The notes: generated by a model from the sequence alone, not told the origin. A DNA stretch of 17,672 nt from Alphaproteobacteria bacterium (GCA_016777645.1 JADHRC010000018.1:1-17672); one strand, 5' to 3'; positions 1 through 7,524 are shown, counted from the stretch's first letter. Program-made: numbers and translations.

Positions 1-427
1 ATATTCCCATAGGCTGATAATCAGACCAACTATCTATTGATCTTCCTACATTACTTGTGTAATTACCTGCCAAATGAGTTGGAATGCCGCAAGCAAACTC
101 AACAACTTCTAAACCTCTTCCAATTTCGCCCAAGGCATCATCAAAAGTTTTTCCATGTTCTTGAGAAATAAGTTTAGCTAGTTCATTTTGCCTCAATTCA
201 ATGATTTCTTTTAATTTAAACATTTTTCTTGATCTTGCTAGCGGTGTCAAATTTGACCACTCAGGTAGAATTTTAAGTGAGGATTCCACAGCCTTGTTCA
301 CACAATCTAAAGTTCCAGACACTACCCTTGAAATCTCATCTCCTGAAGCTGGATTAAAAATTGGAGTTGAAGATAAATTGGGAAATTCTGCATTTTTGCC
401 ATTTATAAAGTGGTCAACAAGTTTCAT
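1..427 (-). CDS. mmsA: Methylmalonate-semialdehyde dehydrogenase (CoA-acylating), N-terminal part, truncated by window edge
   Basis: About 142 N-terminal residues of an aldehyde dehydrogenase superfamily protein, read from the reverse complement; the gene continues past position 1. The start reads MKLVDHFINGK, followed by an FNPASG motif near residue 29, then ISQEHGKTFDDALGEIGRG and LEVVEFACGIP, and SIDSWSDYQPMG at the edge. This series is typical of MmsA/IolA, which converts methylmalonate (or malonate) semialdehyde plus CoA and NAD to propionyl-CoA (or acetyl-CoA) in valine, thymine/uracil or inositol breakdown. The catalytic cysteine lies in the missing part and cannot be checked. The ATG at 427 is preceded by GGAG eight bases upstream, which supports this start. 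It is divergent from the acetyltransferase at 535, with a repeat-rich 107-bp gap between. The assignment within the superfamily is strong because of the FACGIP segment; the preferred substrate is not determinable. Confidence 0.88.
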   Translation of the reverse strand, partial: MKLVDHFINGKNAEFPNLSSTPIFNPASGDEISRVVSGTLDCVNKAVESSLKILPEWSNLTPLARSRKMFKLKEIIELRQNELAKLISQEHGKTFDDALGEIGRGLEVVEFACGIPTHLAGNYTSNVGRSIDSWSDYQPMGI

Positions 428-454
428 TTTTTTACTCCAAAGAAAGATATAAAA

Positions 455-492
455 TATAAATGTAATAAATTATAAATGTATTAGTTTATAAT
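455..492. promoter_or_regulatory. Inverted and direct repeats between mmsA and the acetyltransferase gene
   Basis: The arms ATTATAAA (469-476) and TTTATAAT (485-492) form a perfect 8-bp inverted repeat separated by 8 bases. Overlapping it, the ten bases TATAAATGTA occur twice in direct orientation, at 455-464 and 471-480, sixteen bases apart. The site sits centrally in a divergent intergenic region, as expected for an operator. The composition is pure A+T rich, so chance occurrence is a real alternative. Confidence 0.3.
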
Positions 493-534
493 GATGCAAA
501 AAACTTATGTGAAAGTAAATGAAAGTTTCTTTTA

Positions 535-1062
535 ATGTCAAAAAACCATATTAAAAAATTAACATACCGAGTTACATATTTAGAAATGAATAATATGCCA
601 AAGTTTGATTGGCCTAGAAATGTTAAACATAAACTCAGCATTCTATTGGCCAAAGAATTTCCTTCATGGTATTTTTTATTTTTCTATAAACAGGTTGGCA
701 AAAAATATTTTTGGACAGACTGGCTTAATAAAAGTAATGAAGAAATTAATTCATTTGTAGGTAATAAAAATGTTTTACTTTACACATTGATTAAAGATGG
801 CTTTCCAGCTGGTTTTTATATGCTGGATTACAGGACCAAAGATGTTTGTGACATTAGTTTTTTCGGTTTGGTTGAAGAAGCAATTGGAAAAGGTCTTGGA
901 AAATATTTATTAAAGACTGCAATATTGACTGCATGGGATAGTAGAAAAATTAAAAAATTAACAGTTAACACTTGCTCGCTTGATCATAAAAACGCAATAT
1001 ATCTTTACCAAAAATATGGTTTTAGAGCAGTTGACTACAAAGATTGTGAAAAATTTGTTTAA
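535..1062 (+). CDS. GNAT-family N-acetyltransferase
   Basis: A 175-residue protein whose C-terminal half carries the GNAT fold signature. The acetyl-CoA pyrophosphate-binding motif A appears as AIGKGLGKYLL (about 116-126, fitting Q/R-x-x-G-x-G/A loosely). Motif B is the stretch NAIYLYQKYGFRAV (about 153-166), with the usual asparagine, tyrosine and GF. The family transfers an acetyl group from acetyl-CoA to an amine; the acceptor here is unknown. The N-terminal third (YRVTYLEM, then a proline-rich patch) is unlike the well-known ribosomal acetyltransferases. No clear ribosome-binding site precedes the ATG at 535; an alternative in-frame ATG lies at 586, but the longer form keeps the VTYLEM strand. 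Its stop codon overlaps that of the convergent amidohydrolase gene. It stands alone on its strand, so context gives no substrate hint. Confidence 0.82.
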   Translation: MSKNHIKKLTYRVTYLEMNNMPKFDWPRNVKHKLSILLAKEFPSWYFLFFYKQVGKKYFWTDWLNKSNEEINSFVGNKNVLLYTLIKDGFPAGFYMLDYRTKDVCDISFFGLVEEAIGKGLGKYLLKTAILTAWDSRKIKKLTVNTCSLDHKNAIYLYQKYGFRAVDYKDCEKFV

Positions 1063-2549
1063 TTAAACTTTTTTCCTTCTAAAAACATACCTGGTCTGTT
1101 TTCCGTTGATAAGTTATTTTGCCAGACCATCTTACCATTAACGAATACATTTTCTATTCCATCAGCATGTAACATTGGTGATTGATATGATGCTTTGTCA
1201 ATTACAGTATCTGGATTAAAAATAACTAAGTCTGCAAAATTACCAATATTTATAGTGCCTCTTTTTTCAAGACCAAAAACAGACGCACTTTTGCCTGTCA
1301 TTTTATAAACAGCCTCTTCAAGAGGAAACAATTTCATTTCCCTAGAGTATTTACCTAAAACTCTTGGGAAAGTTCCCCATAACCTTGGATGTGGATGCCT
1401 GTCTCCAGGAATACCATCAGAACCAACCATAGAACCGTCAAATTTTAAAATTCTATTTAAATCATCATCACCCATTTGAAAATAAATAGCACCTGCTGGA
1501 TATAATTTATCTATTGTTTCATCAATGGTTAAACCAAAATTATCAGCTAAATCATTTAAATCCTGACCAGAAACATCAGGGTAATTATCTGACCAAGTAA
1601 CCAAAACTTTATCTGCTCTCTTTACAAAACTTTTAAGTAACATTGTAGAACTAGCTGTATAAGGGTAACAGTCTAAATCTAAAAAATTATTTTGTTTTGC
1701 TTCATTAATTAACTTCAAAGTCTCTTTACTTTTGCCCCAATTATCCCTTCCAGCACATTTATGATGGGAAATTATGGTTCTTACTTTTGTGGAGGAACAA
1801 ATTTCAATAGTTTCTTTAACTGATTTAATAACATCAATTGCTTCATTTCGCATGTGTGTAGTGAAAACACCATTCATTTTGGGTAATATTTTTACCAATT
1901 CTATAATTTCATTAGTTGGAGCTGCATTTGCAGCAGGGTAAGCTAATCCAGTGGACATTCCAATAGAACCGTCTTCAACAGCTAACATTAAATTATCAAT
2001 CATTTGATTAATCTCTTTGGAATTAGCAGGTCTATCAAACTCACCTTTCATAGCTTCAACTCTAAGCATTGAGTGCCCAGTTAAAAGAGCAACGTTGACT
2101 GTACTAGGATTATTGTTAAATTCGTCTACATAATCCTTAACTCTTGGAAATTTAAAATTATCCGACTTCCCTAACAAAGCTATTGGAGCAGGCACATCAC
2201 CTTTATAACTGAAAGGAGCTAAACTAATACCACAATTACCAACAATGCAAGTCGTAACACCTTGACTTATTTTGCATGTCATTGACGGATCTGAAAAAAC
2301 ATTATGATCATCATGAGTATGAACGTCTATGAAACCAGGCGAAATAATTTTACCTTCAGCATTTATTGTATTTCTTGCCTTGAAACTTGATAGAAAATGC
2401 TTCTCTGATTTTTCCCTCACATCATCATGATTAGGAGGGAAAACACCTATAATCTTTCCTTTATCAACAACAATATCAGATTTGAATTTAGGGGCACCTG
2501 TACCATCTATGACTTCGCCATTTTTTATATGAATATCATATGTGTTCAT
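1059..2549 (-). CDS. N-acyl-D-amino-acid deacylase (D-aminoacylase-type amidohydrolase)
   Basis: A 496-residue metal-dependent amidohydrolase. Visible landmarks are the HxH motif H77/H79 in FIDVHTHDD, the GNCG cysteine C106 characteristic of D-aminoacylases, H232 in THMRNE, H262/H263 in ISHHKCAG, and the catalytic aspartate D378 in GSDGIPGD, followed by HPHPRLWGTFPRVLG. These correspond to the cysteine, histidines and catalytic Asp known from Alcaligenes D-aminoacylase. The C-terminal part (ADLVIFNP, then VNGKMVW and GRPGMFL-like residues) is the usual small beta domain. The family hydrolyses N-acyl-D-amino acids, but related members act on hydantoins or N-acyl-D-glutamate, so the substrate is open. 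No signal peptide is evident, so it is probably cytoplasmic. Length is normal. It is divergent from the PuuD-like gene with 140 bp between; a weak GAGA lies upstream of the ATG. Confidence 0.88.
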   Translation of the reverse strand: MNTYDIHIKNGEVIDGTGAPKFKSDIVVDKGKIIGVFPPNHDDVREKSEKHFLSSFKARNTINAEGKIISPGFIDVHTHDDHNVFSDPSMTCKISQGVTTCIVGNCGISLAPFSYKGDVPAPIALLGKSDNFKFPRVKDYVDEFNNNPSTVNVALLTGHSMLRVEAMKGEFDRPANSKEINQMIDNLMLAVEDGSIGMSTGLAYPAANAAPTNEIIELVKILPKMNGVFTTHMRNEAIDVIKSVKETIEICSSTKVRTIISHHKCAGRDNWGKSKETLKLINEAKQNNFLDLDCYPYTASSTMLLKSFVKRADKVLVTWSDNYPDVSGQDLNDLADNFGLTIDETIDKLYPAGAIYFQMGDDDLNRILKFDGSMVGSDGIPGDRHPHPRLWGTFPRVLGKYSREMKLFPLEEAVYKMTGKSASVFGLEKRGTINIGNFADLVIFNPDTVIDKASYQSPMLHADGIENVFVNGKMVWQNNLSTENRPGMFLEGKKFN

Positions 2550-2633
2550 TGAGAATCTCGTTATATATTAAAATAATATTATTACATTAAACCTTCAATT
2601 AAATAAACTTAGAATCTTTTTATTCTTACTTTA

Positions 2634-2645
2634 ATTTGTACAAAT
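2634..2645. promoter_or_regulatory. Perfect 12-bp palindrome, candidate operator
   Basis: ATTTGTACAAAT is its own reverse complement. One mismatched pair further out, three more A/T pairs match, giving an imperfect 20-bp symmetric site at 2630-2649. It lies in the divergent gap between the amidohydrolase (start 2549) and the PuuD-like gene (start 2690). The symmetric TTTGTACAAA core resembles operators of GntR- or LacI-like dimers in general shape, but no regulator gene is in the window. A near copy with one additional central base occurs at 7483-7495. Confidence 0.35.
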
Positions 2646-2689
2646 AAAAATTATTGTAATAAGGTTAAACACAAAAAAAGGAGTATAAA

Positions 2690-3271
2690 ATGACTTCAAT
2701 ATTAACAAACTTAAGAAGCGCAGTAATTACTGGATTTGTATTTGCTTTCATACTAATTTTCTTTTTGGCACAAGGGTCATTTGATCAAACAGCCTTCAAT
2801 ATGTGGCTATTGAGATGGTTACATGTACTATCTGGGATAATGTGGGTTGGAATACTCTATTATTTTAATTTTATTCAAATTCCCAATATGGTTAATATTC
2901 CTGATGACCAAAAACCAGCTATTAGTAAAGTGATAGCACCAGCTGCTTTATGGTGGTTTAGATGGGGATCTGTGGCTACAGTAGCTAGTGGCTTAATATT
3001 GGCTCACTTAAATGGCTACCTACATGATGCCATGACCTTTTCTAACGGTTTTTGGCCAATTGGTATAGGTATGTGGCTAGCTATTATTATGTTTTTAAAT
3101 GTTTGGTTAGTAATATGGCCTAACCAAAAAAAGGCCCTTGGTATAATCGAAGTAGACGCAGAAACCAAAGCTAAAGCAGCTAGAAAAGCAATGCTATTTT
3201 CAAGGAAGAATACAATTTTGTCTATTCCAATGTTAGTAGCAATGACTGTAGCGCAAAATAGTTTTTCATAA
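2690..3271 (+). CDS. PuuD-like integral membrane protein (urate-oxidase N-terminal domain family), lacking the cytochrome c domain
   Basis: A 193-residue membrane protein with about five hydrophobic helices (roughly residues 12-30, 35-62, 87-106, 121-144 and 173-190). The segments LLRWLHVLSGIMWVG (about 39-53), ALWWFRWGSVAT (about 83-94), VWLVIWPNQKK (about 137-147) and SRKNTILSIPML (about 174-185) match the membrane domain of PuuD-type urate hydroxylases (DUF989). In Pseudomonas-type PuuD that domain is followed by a cytochrome c domain with a CXXCH haem site; here no cysteine pair exists and the protein ends after the membrane part. Conserved histidines such as H45 could still bind haem. 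Whether it oxidises urate is doubtful; it may be an electron-transfer membrane protein of unknown role. A strong AGGAG precedes the ATG, and a hairpin terminator follows. No purine-degradation gene is adjacent. Confidence 0.75.
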   Translation: MTSILTNLRSAVITGFVFAFILIFFLAQGSFDQTAFNMWLLRWLHVLSGIMWVGILYYFNFIQIPNMVNIPDDQKPAISKVIAPAALWWFRWGSVATVASGLILAHLNGYLHDAMTFSNGFWPIGIGMWLAIIMFLNVWLVIWPNQKKALGIIEVDAETKAKAARKAMLFSRKNTILSIPMLVAMTVAQNSFS

Positions 3272-3284
3272 TTTAAAAAATAAA

Positions 3285-3310
3285 GGGGTATTTATTAATT
3301 TAAATACCCC
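3285..3310. terminator. Bidirectional rho-independent terminator
   Basis: A 10-bp perfect stem pairs 3285-3294 (GGGGTATTTA) with 3301-3310 (TAAATACCCC) around a 6-base loop. On the + strand it is followed by CTTATTT; on the - strand the transcript runs into a T-rich stretch (TTTATTTTTT). It therefore can end both the PuuD-like transcript and the convergent TenA operon; the TenA stop codon begins two bases beyond the stem. Confidence 0.8.
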
Positions 3311-3311
3311 C

Positions 3312-3983
3312 TTATTTCAAAGCCATATTCCAAAAATCAACTTCAAGGGATGTTGCCTTTTTAAATATTTGATTGGCTTTCTTCCATTTGTAGGTTTTTG
3401 TATAATTTTCACCAAGCCTTAATAAAAAAGATTTATCTATTAATTTACCAACGTTGAAACAGACATTTTGATATTCAGAACTAGAATATGTTTCAATCCA
3501 TTTTTTATACATAGATACTTTAGGACTAGAATTTTGTAAATTTATACCAATCTCACCATACCCAAGTACGCATGGCGCTAGAGCTGATAAAAGATCTAGA
3601 AAATCCCCGGAATAACCAAGTTCTAAAACATAACGAGTGTAGGCTATATTTTCGTTCTCTTCTTCAGTGTTTTCTAAATCAAGTTTTGAAATACCATATC
3701 CTTCGCACAAACCTATGTGGAGTCCCATCTCAAAATTTATTAATTCATTTACAGTACTAGCTGCAATTTTCATTTCTTCAAGATTGTCAGATTTAAGGAT
3801 GGCTAAGGACCAAGCTTTAGAAAACTGAATAAGGAATAGGTAATCTTGTTTTAAATAATTTAAAAAATAAGTCTTATTTAATGAACCATCAGAAAATTTT
3901 TTTACAAATTTATGTTGGGTATATAATAACCAATTTGAAAGATTTGATTCTCGTAAATTATAAAAAACTTCACCATATTTCAT
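3312..3983 (-). CDS. tenA: TenA-family aminopyrimidine aminohydrolase (thiaminase II)
   Basis: A 223-residue all-helical TenA/PqqC-type protein. Residues matching the active site of Bacillus TenA are present: D47 in KQDYLF, the nucleophile C138 in LAPCVLGYGEIG, tyrosine 142 in the same motif, and the C-terminal glutamate E214 in TSLEVDFWNMA. The cysteine places it in the TenA_C class, which removes the amino group from 4-amino-5-aminomethyl-2-methylpyrimidine to give HMP in thiamine salvage; some members act on other substrates. An AGGATT lies upstream of the ATG at 3983. It is the last gene of a minus-strand run, 38 bp behind a PotD-like binding protein, a context that suggests the binding protein captures a thiamine-related compound. 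No thiamine riboswitch is apparent in the gap. Confidence 0.85.
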   Translation of the reverse strand: MKYGEVFYNLRESNLSNWLLYTQHKFVKKFSDGSLNKTYFLNYLKQDYLFLIQFSKAWSLAILKSDNLEEMKIAASTVNELINFEMGLHIGLCEGYGISKLDLENTEEENENIAYTRYVLELGYSGDFLDLLSALAPCVLGYGEIGINLQNSSPKVSMYKKWIETYSSSEYQNVCFNVGKLIDKSFLLRLGENYTKTYKWKKANQIFKKATSLEVDFWNMALK

Positions 3984-4021
3984 TGTGCAATCCTAAAATA
4001 TTTATATAAATCAAACTTTTT

Positions 4022-5176
4022 TTAAGCAGCTAAAAATTTTTGCCACCATTCTTTATAAGTAGCAACTTCATTTGGATATAAATTTTGCCAAGAGTTTCCT
4101 TTAATTGAAAATCGTTTTTGTTTATCAACTAATCTCTCAATTAAAATTTGTTTTTTTAATAAATCAATTTTTTCTGAATCTTCTATATATTTTTTTATAC
4201 CAATCATTTGAGGCGTGAAACCATACTTATCAAGCAACCTAGTGCCAAACCAAGGTGAGAGGTATAGGTCCATTAATTTATAAAAATTTTTCTCCTGACC
4301 TCTTGTCTTACCACCCTTAGTAAACATCCAAATATTATTCCATGTCAAATGACCTTCTTTCATAATTCCATATTTTATATTTATACCATTTCTTTTAGCA
4401 AAAATGGCTATAGGCTCCCAGCATGAAGATACTAGGACATCTTCATTTACAAGCAAATTAACTCCATCATCAAAGCTGTCCCATAATTTTTTAAATTGTC
4501 CTCTTTTTTTCATATTGATTAAAAATTGACATACACCCCTAATTTCACCTTTAGTCAGATTAGAAGGATTTTTAATATCCTGCTTACTACTTTGTTTTAA
4601 ATATATTGCTGTAGTAGTGATCGTAGGCCCTAAACTATTTTGTAATGATGAATAGCCTTTGAATTGACTATCAAATAAAGCTTCCCAGGAGTTAATATCT
4701 GCTCCGATTTTTGCCTTATTATAAGCCATGGAGTCAGCGTTTGATAAATATGGTATTCCAACAACATCACCCTTGTCATTCCTAATGGTGCTATTATAAT
4801 TTCCACTTGTTTTATATTCAGGAATTATATTTTTCCAATTTTTTATTAAAGATACGTCTATGGTTTCAATTACTTTTTTTTGAGACAGGATGTCTTCTTG
4901 GTTACCTCCATTATCAGTAACAGCATCATAAAGGTCTATGCCATTACTATTTGAAAATATTTCAATTAAATCACTTGCAGAACCAATTTTTTGATGAAAT
5001 GAAATTGGAACTCCTGCTTTTGCTGACATTTCAGCCCATGTTTCAGTCACCTTAGCAATGTTGATAGTTAAAATTTTAAGAGCATCGCTTGCAAAAGCAT
5101 TCTTGTTAAATAAATTATTTAAATAAAATAATGAAGTTATACCGGTAAAATTTTTTATAAAATTTCGTCTATGCAT
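4022..5176 (-). CDS. Extracellular solute-binding protein, PotD-like, Tat-exported
   Basis: A 384-residue periplasmic binding protein of the type found with spermidine/putrescine-like ABC systems. The N-terminus MHRRNFIKNFTG has a twin-arginine motif (R3-R4-N-F-I-K) followed by a hydrophobic stretch and a likely cleavage after NAFA (residue 29), so it is probably exported folded. Supporting segments are DLYDAVTDNGG (about 81-91), GIPYLSNADSMAYNK (about 138-152, the usual pattern where a binding protein reads GVPY), and a cluster of tryptophans at the C-terminus. No permease or ATPase gene accompanies it here. The ligand is not known; polyamine specificity should not be assumed, and the following tenA gene argues for a thiamine or pyrimidine compound instead. 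No strong ribosome-binding site precedes the ATG. Gaps to neighbours are 67 bp upstream and 38 bp downstream. Confidence 0.78.
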   Translation of the reverse strand: MHRRNFIKNFTGITSLFYLNNLFNKNAFASDALKILTINIAKVTETWAEMSAKAGVPISFHQKIGSASDLIEIFSNSNGIDLYDAVTDNGGNQEDILSQKKVIETIDVSLIKNWKNIIPEYKTSGNYNSTIRNDKGDVVGIPYLSNADSMAYNKAKIGADINSWEALFDSQFKGYSSLQNSLGPTITTTAIYLKQSSKQDIKNPSNLTKGEIRGVCQFLINMKKRGQFKKLWDSFDDGVNLLVNEDVLVSSCWEPIAIFAKRNGINIKYGIMKEGHLTWNNIWMFTKGGKTRGQEKNFYKLMDLYLSPWFGTRLLDKYGFTPQMIGIKKYIEDSEKIDLLKKQILIERLVDKQKRFSIKGNSWQNLYPNEVATYKEWWQKFLAA

Positions 5177-5243
5177 TTTAAATTAATAATTGTGTTTAGT
5201 GGTTTTTATAGAATTAACATATTAGTTTTTAAATATTTACAAA

Positions 5244-6188
5244 TTATTTATTAAGAAAGTTTAAGGGTAAGCCTTCTCTATTCCAATCAACTTCTAACAA
5301 ATTTCCTTCATAAGAAGCAGTGATATAAGCCTTTTTTAAATTTTCTGAACCAAAACATATATTAGTAATGTAGGGATCTTCAAATTTAATAAATTCTAAC
5401 AGCTCACCATTAGGAGTTATAACTGATATACCACCAGTTAAGAGAGTCGCAACACAAACGTTACCGTTATTTTCTAGAGCTAGGGAGTCAAACCTCTTAA
5501 TTCCCCCTTCTTTGTTTAATAAACGACCACCATTAATAGATTCAGGAAATGATATTTTCTTAACTTCTCCTTCTCCTATAATTTCGTAACTGTAGAGTTT
5601 TCCACCTTCTGTCTCAGCAACATACAAAATATTTTCATCAGGTGATAAGCCAATTCCATTTGGCGTCATAAATGGATGCACTACTTCTTTTATCATAGAT
5701 CCATCGGCTTTAGCCCAGTAAATTCCACCTCTATCCATAGTTCTATTTCTTGCTTTACCTAAATCTGTGAACCAAAAATTACCCTCCTTATCAAAAACAA
5801 TATCATTAGGGCCTCTTAAAGAAATTCCATTACACTCACTGTAGAGTGTATAGAATTCACCTGTTGCCAAATTTACTTTTTGTATTTTCCCTCCTATGTA
5901 TGAAGAACTTTCAAGAATGGGCCTCATCCCTTTTTTATTAGATGAAATCTCCCACTCAAATCCACCATTATTACAGACATAACAAAACCCATCCGGACCT
6001 ATAGCAGCTCCATTTGGCCCTCCACCAAGATTAGCTATTACATTTACCTCTCCAGATGGTAAAACTCTACTCAGTGTACCCCTTGCTATTTCGACTAATA
6101 TTATTGAGCCATCATCCATCCAGATAGGCCCTTCAGGAAATTTTAAACCTTTAGCAATTACTTTATAATCTTTTGTAAGTATATTCAT
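5244..6188 (-). CDS. SMP-30/gluconolactonase/LRE-family hydrolase
   Basis: A 314-residue six-bladed beta-propeller of the SMP-30 (regucalcin) family. The metal ligands of the family can be placed: E19 in KFPEGPIW, N128 in GPNDIVFD, and D234 in RFDSLALE; N177 in TPNGIGLSPD is a further conserved active-site position. Repeats of the propeller blades (DGFCYVCN, EGNFWFTDLGKAR, ENILYVAETEGG, NGNVCVATL) are visible. Members hydrolyse sugar lactones or related esters using Ca, Zn or Mg; strictosidine-synthase-like relatives differ in lacking the Glu. No signal peptide, so cytoplasmic. An AGGATA six bases before the ATG at 6188 supports the start. It follows the MFS gene by only 14 bp and is therefore probably co-transcribed, fitting import and then hydrolysis of a lactone or sugar acid. 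Confidence 0.85.
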   Translation of the reverse strand: MNILTKDYKVIAKGLKFPEGPIWMDDGSIILVEIARGTLSRVLPSGEVNVIANLGGGPNGAAIGPDGFCYVCNNGGFEWEISSNKKGMRPILESSSYIGGKIQKVNLATGEFYTLYSECNGISLRGPNDIVFDKEGNFWFTDLGKARNRTMDRGGIYWAKADGSMIKEVVHPFMTPNGIGLSPDENILYVAETEGGKLYSYEIIGEGEVKKISFPESINGGRLLNKEGGIKRFDSLALENNGNVCVATLLTGGISVITPNGELLEFIKFEDPYITNICFGSENLKKAYITASYEGNLLEVDWNREGLPLNFLNK

Positions 6189-6202
6189 TAAAGTATCCTA
6201 AC

Positions 6203-7438
6203 TCATATTTTAGCATATCTTATTTGAGGTATTGTCCAAAATAATACTGCACCGCAAAATGTTAATATGCTACATAAAATGAAACCAAAATTATAACCAC
6301 CAGTCAAATCAAAAAGAAAACCTGCTAAGAAGGCCCCTGTGGCAGCTCCTATTCCTTGACCTAAGTTTGTTGCGCCATATATAGAAGCCAAACCTTTACC
6401 TGCAAAAATTTCTGCCATTAATGTTGTTATAATGGGACCACGCGCACCTGCAGATAGACCAAAACCAATTATAAATAATATTAAAAAGATAATAGAAGTA
6501 TAAAATTGCATCATAGCTAAACTAAAAATTGCCATAAAGCTCAAAGCATAACTAACAGTAGCGACAAGATGTCTTGGGTATCGATCAGCAGCCAATCCTG
6601 TTAAAACCATACCTATAAAGTTTAAAATCCCTGCAATTCCAAATGAAAAGGCAGCTTCAACTTCAGAAAGTCCAACAAAAACTAAATATGCAACAACATG
6701 AAGAGAAATGCCAAAAATACCAATTGCTGTAAAACAAAATATAAAGAAAAAACCCCAAAATGTTTTTGTGAAAATTGCTTCTTTTAATGAAATTCCACCG
6801 GCAGCTTTTCCATTATTTGTTTTTCTTGGGTTATCTTTAGATCCGCTTGATATTTTTTTCCATGGAAGGAATGAAGCAATAACTAATAAAATTATGAAAA
6901 CATATGAAATATATTTGTAAGAAGCTTGCCATCCAAAATGATCAATAGAAATTTGGGATAATGGAGCCATTATAAGAACACCTAAACCCTGACCAGCATA
7001 GGCAATAGATAAAGCTGTTCCTAAATTTTTATCAAACCACCTAGACACTAAACTCTGAGCAGGTATTACACCAACCATTGAAGCACCCAAACCACCTAAA
7101 ATACCTAAAAAAATATAAAATTGCCAAATAGATGACAAACTATCTAATAACCCATAAGCTATAGATAAGAGGCCCAAGCCAACCATATAATTGAACCTAG
7201 GACCATATTTATCAAAAGATAATCCAGACAATAATGAACCTATTCCCAAACAAACCATATAAATTGAATAAATGGAAGAGACAGAAGCTCTATCCCAAGA
7301 AAAATGAGAACTTAATGGTAATAAAAAAACAGCAAAAGTTTCACCTGCACCTCGACTAATAGAAGTAAGGGTTAAACAATAGAAAAGAACAAATAAAGAA
7401 AATAAAGATGCTATAAAATAAAAAAATAAATTTCTCAT
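6203..7438 (-). CDS. MFS transporter, monocarboxylate/oxalate-formate-antiporter type
   Basis: A 411-residue protein with about twelve hydrophobic segments in two halves, separated by a lysine/asparagine-rich cytoplasmic loop near residues 194-215 (KKISSGSKDNPRKTNN). The first half has the loop-2/3 MFS signature in GLSFDKYGPRFNYMVG (about 73-88) and the second half the matching GLAADRYPRHLVATVS. The early segment (SRGAGETFAVFLLPLSSHFSWDR split across residues about 28-50) is typical of the oxalate/formate and monocarboxylate families. Likely substrates are organic acids, but the sequence does not fix one. First gene of the minus-strand run with the SMP-30-like hydrolase 14 bp downstream. The start ATG at 7438 has only a distant AGGTT; promoter elements must lie in the 86-bp gap shared with the HugZ-like gene. 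Confidence 0.85.
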   Translation of the reverse strand: MRNLFFYFIASLFSLFVLFYCLTLTSISRGAGETFAVFLLPLSSHFSWDRASVSSIYSIYMVCLGIGSLLSGLSFDKYGPRFNYMVGLGLLSIAYGLLDSLSSIWQFYIFLGILGGLGASMVGVIPAQSLVSRWFDKNLGTALSIAYAGQGLGVLIMAPLSQISIDHFGWQASYKYISYVFIILLVIASFLPWKKISSGSKDNPRKTNNGKAAGGISLKEAIFTKTFWGFFFIFCFTAIGIFGISLHVVAYLVFVGLSEVEAAFSFGIAGILNFIGMVLTGLAADRYPRHLVATVSYALSFMAIFSLAMMQFYTSIIFLILFIIGFGLSAGARGPIITTLMAEIFAGKGLASIYGATNLGQGIGAATGAFLAGFLFDLTGGYNFGFILCSILTFCGAVLFWTIPQIRYAKI

Positions 7439-7482
7439 TTCAAATTATTGAACCTATTTAATTTGTTTTCCGGCATCTAAAA

Positions 7483-7495
7483 ATTTGTTACAAAT
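7483..7495. promoter_or_regulatory. Near-palindrome related to the one at 2634, candidate operator
   Basis: ATTTG and CAAAT flank a TTA centre, giving ATTTGTTACAAAT. Except for one extra central T it equals the 12-bp palindrome at 2634-2645, and both are followed by AAA-rich sequence in a divergent promoter region. Here the site lies between the MFS operon (start 7438) and the HugZ-like gene (start 7525). The changed half-site spacing and high A+T content keep confidence low. Confidence 0.28.
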
Positions 7496-7524
7496 AAACT
7501 TCAATTTAAAAAATAAATTATATA

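Noticed and set aside
201..452. Plus-strand open frame of 83 codons at the left edge
   Set aside because: It lies opposite the mmsA-like gene, whose conserved dehydrogenase residues are unmistakable on the minus strand; this frame has no recognisable content and no ribosome-binding site.
2585..2666. Long-range pairing of AACCTT and AAGGTT around the promoter of the PuuD-like gene
   Set aside because: Only six base pairs across some 65 bases of AT-rich sequence; not distinguishable from chance.
3984..4021. Possible thiamine riboswitch before tenA
   Set aside because: The gap is only 38 bases and holds no conserved TPP-riboswitch sequence; the other gaps of the cluster also lack it.
6708..6920. 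70-codon plus-strand frame with a proline-rich start
   Set aside because: Antisense to the MFS transporter central loop; composition is that of a reversed membrane gene.
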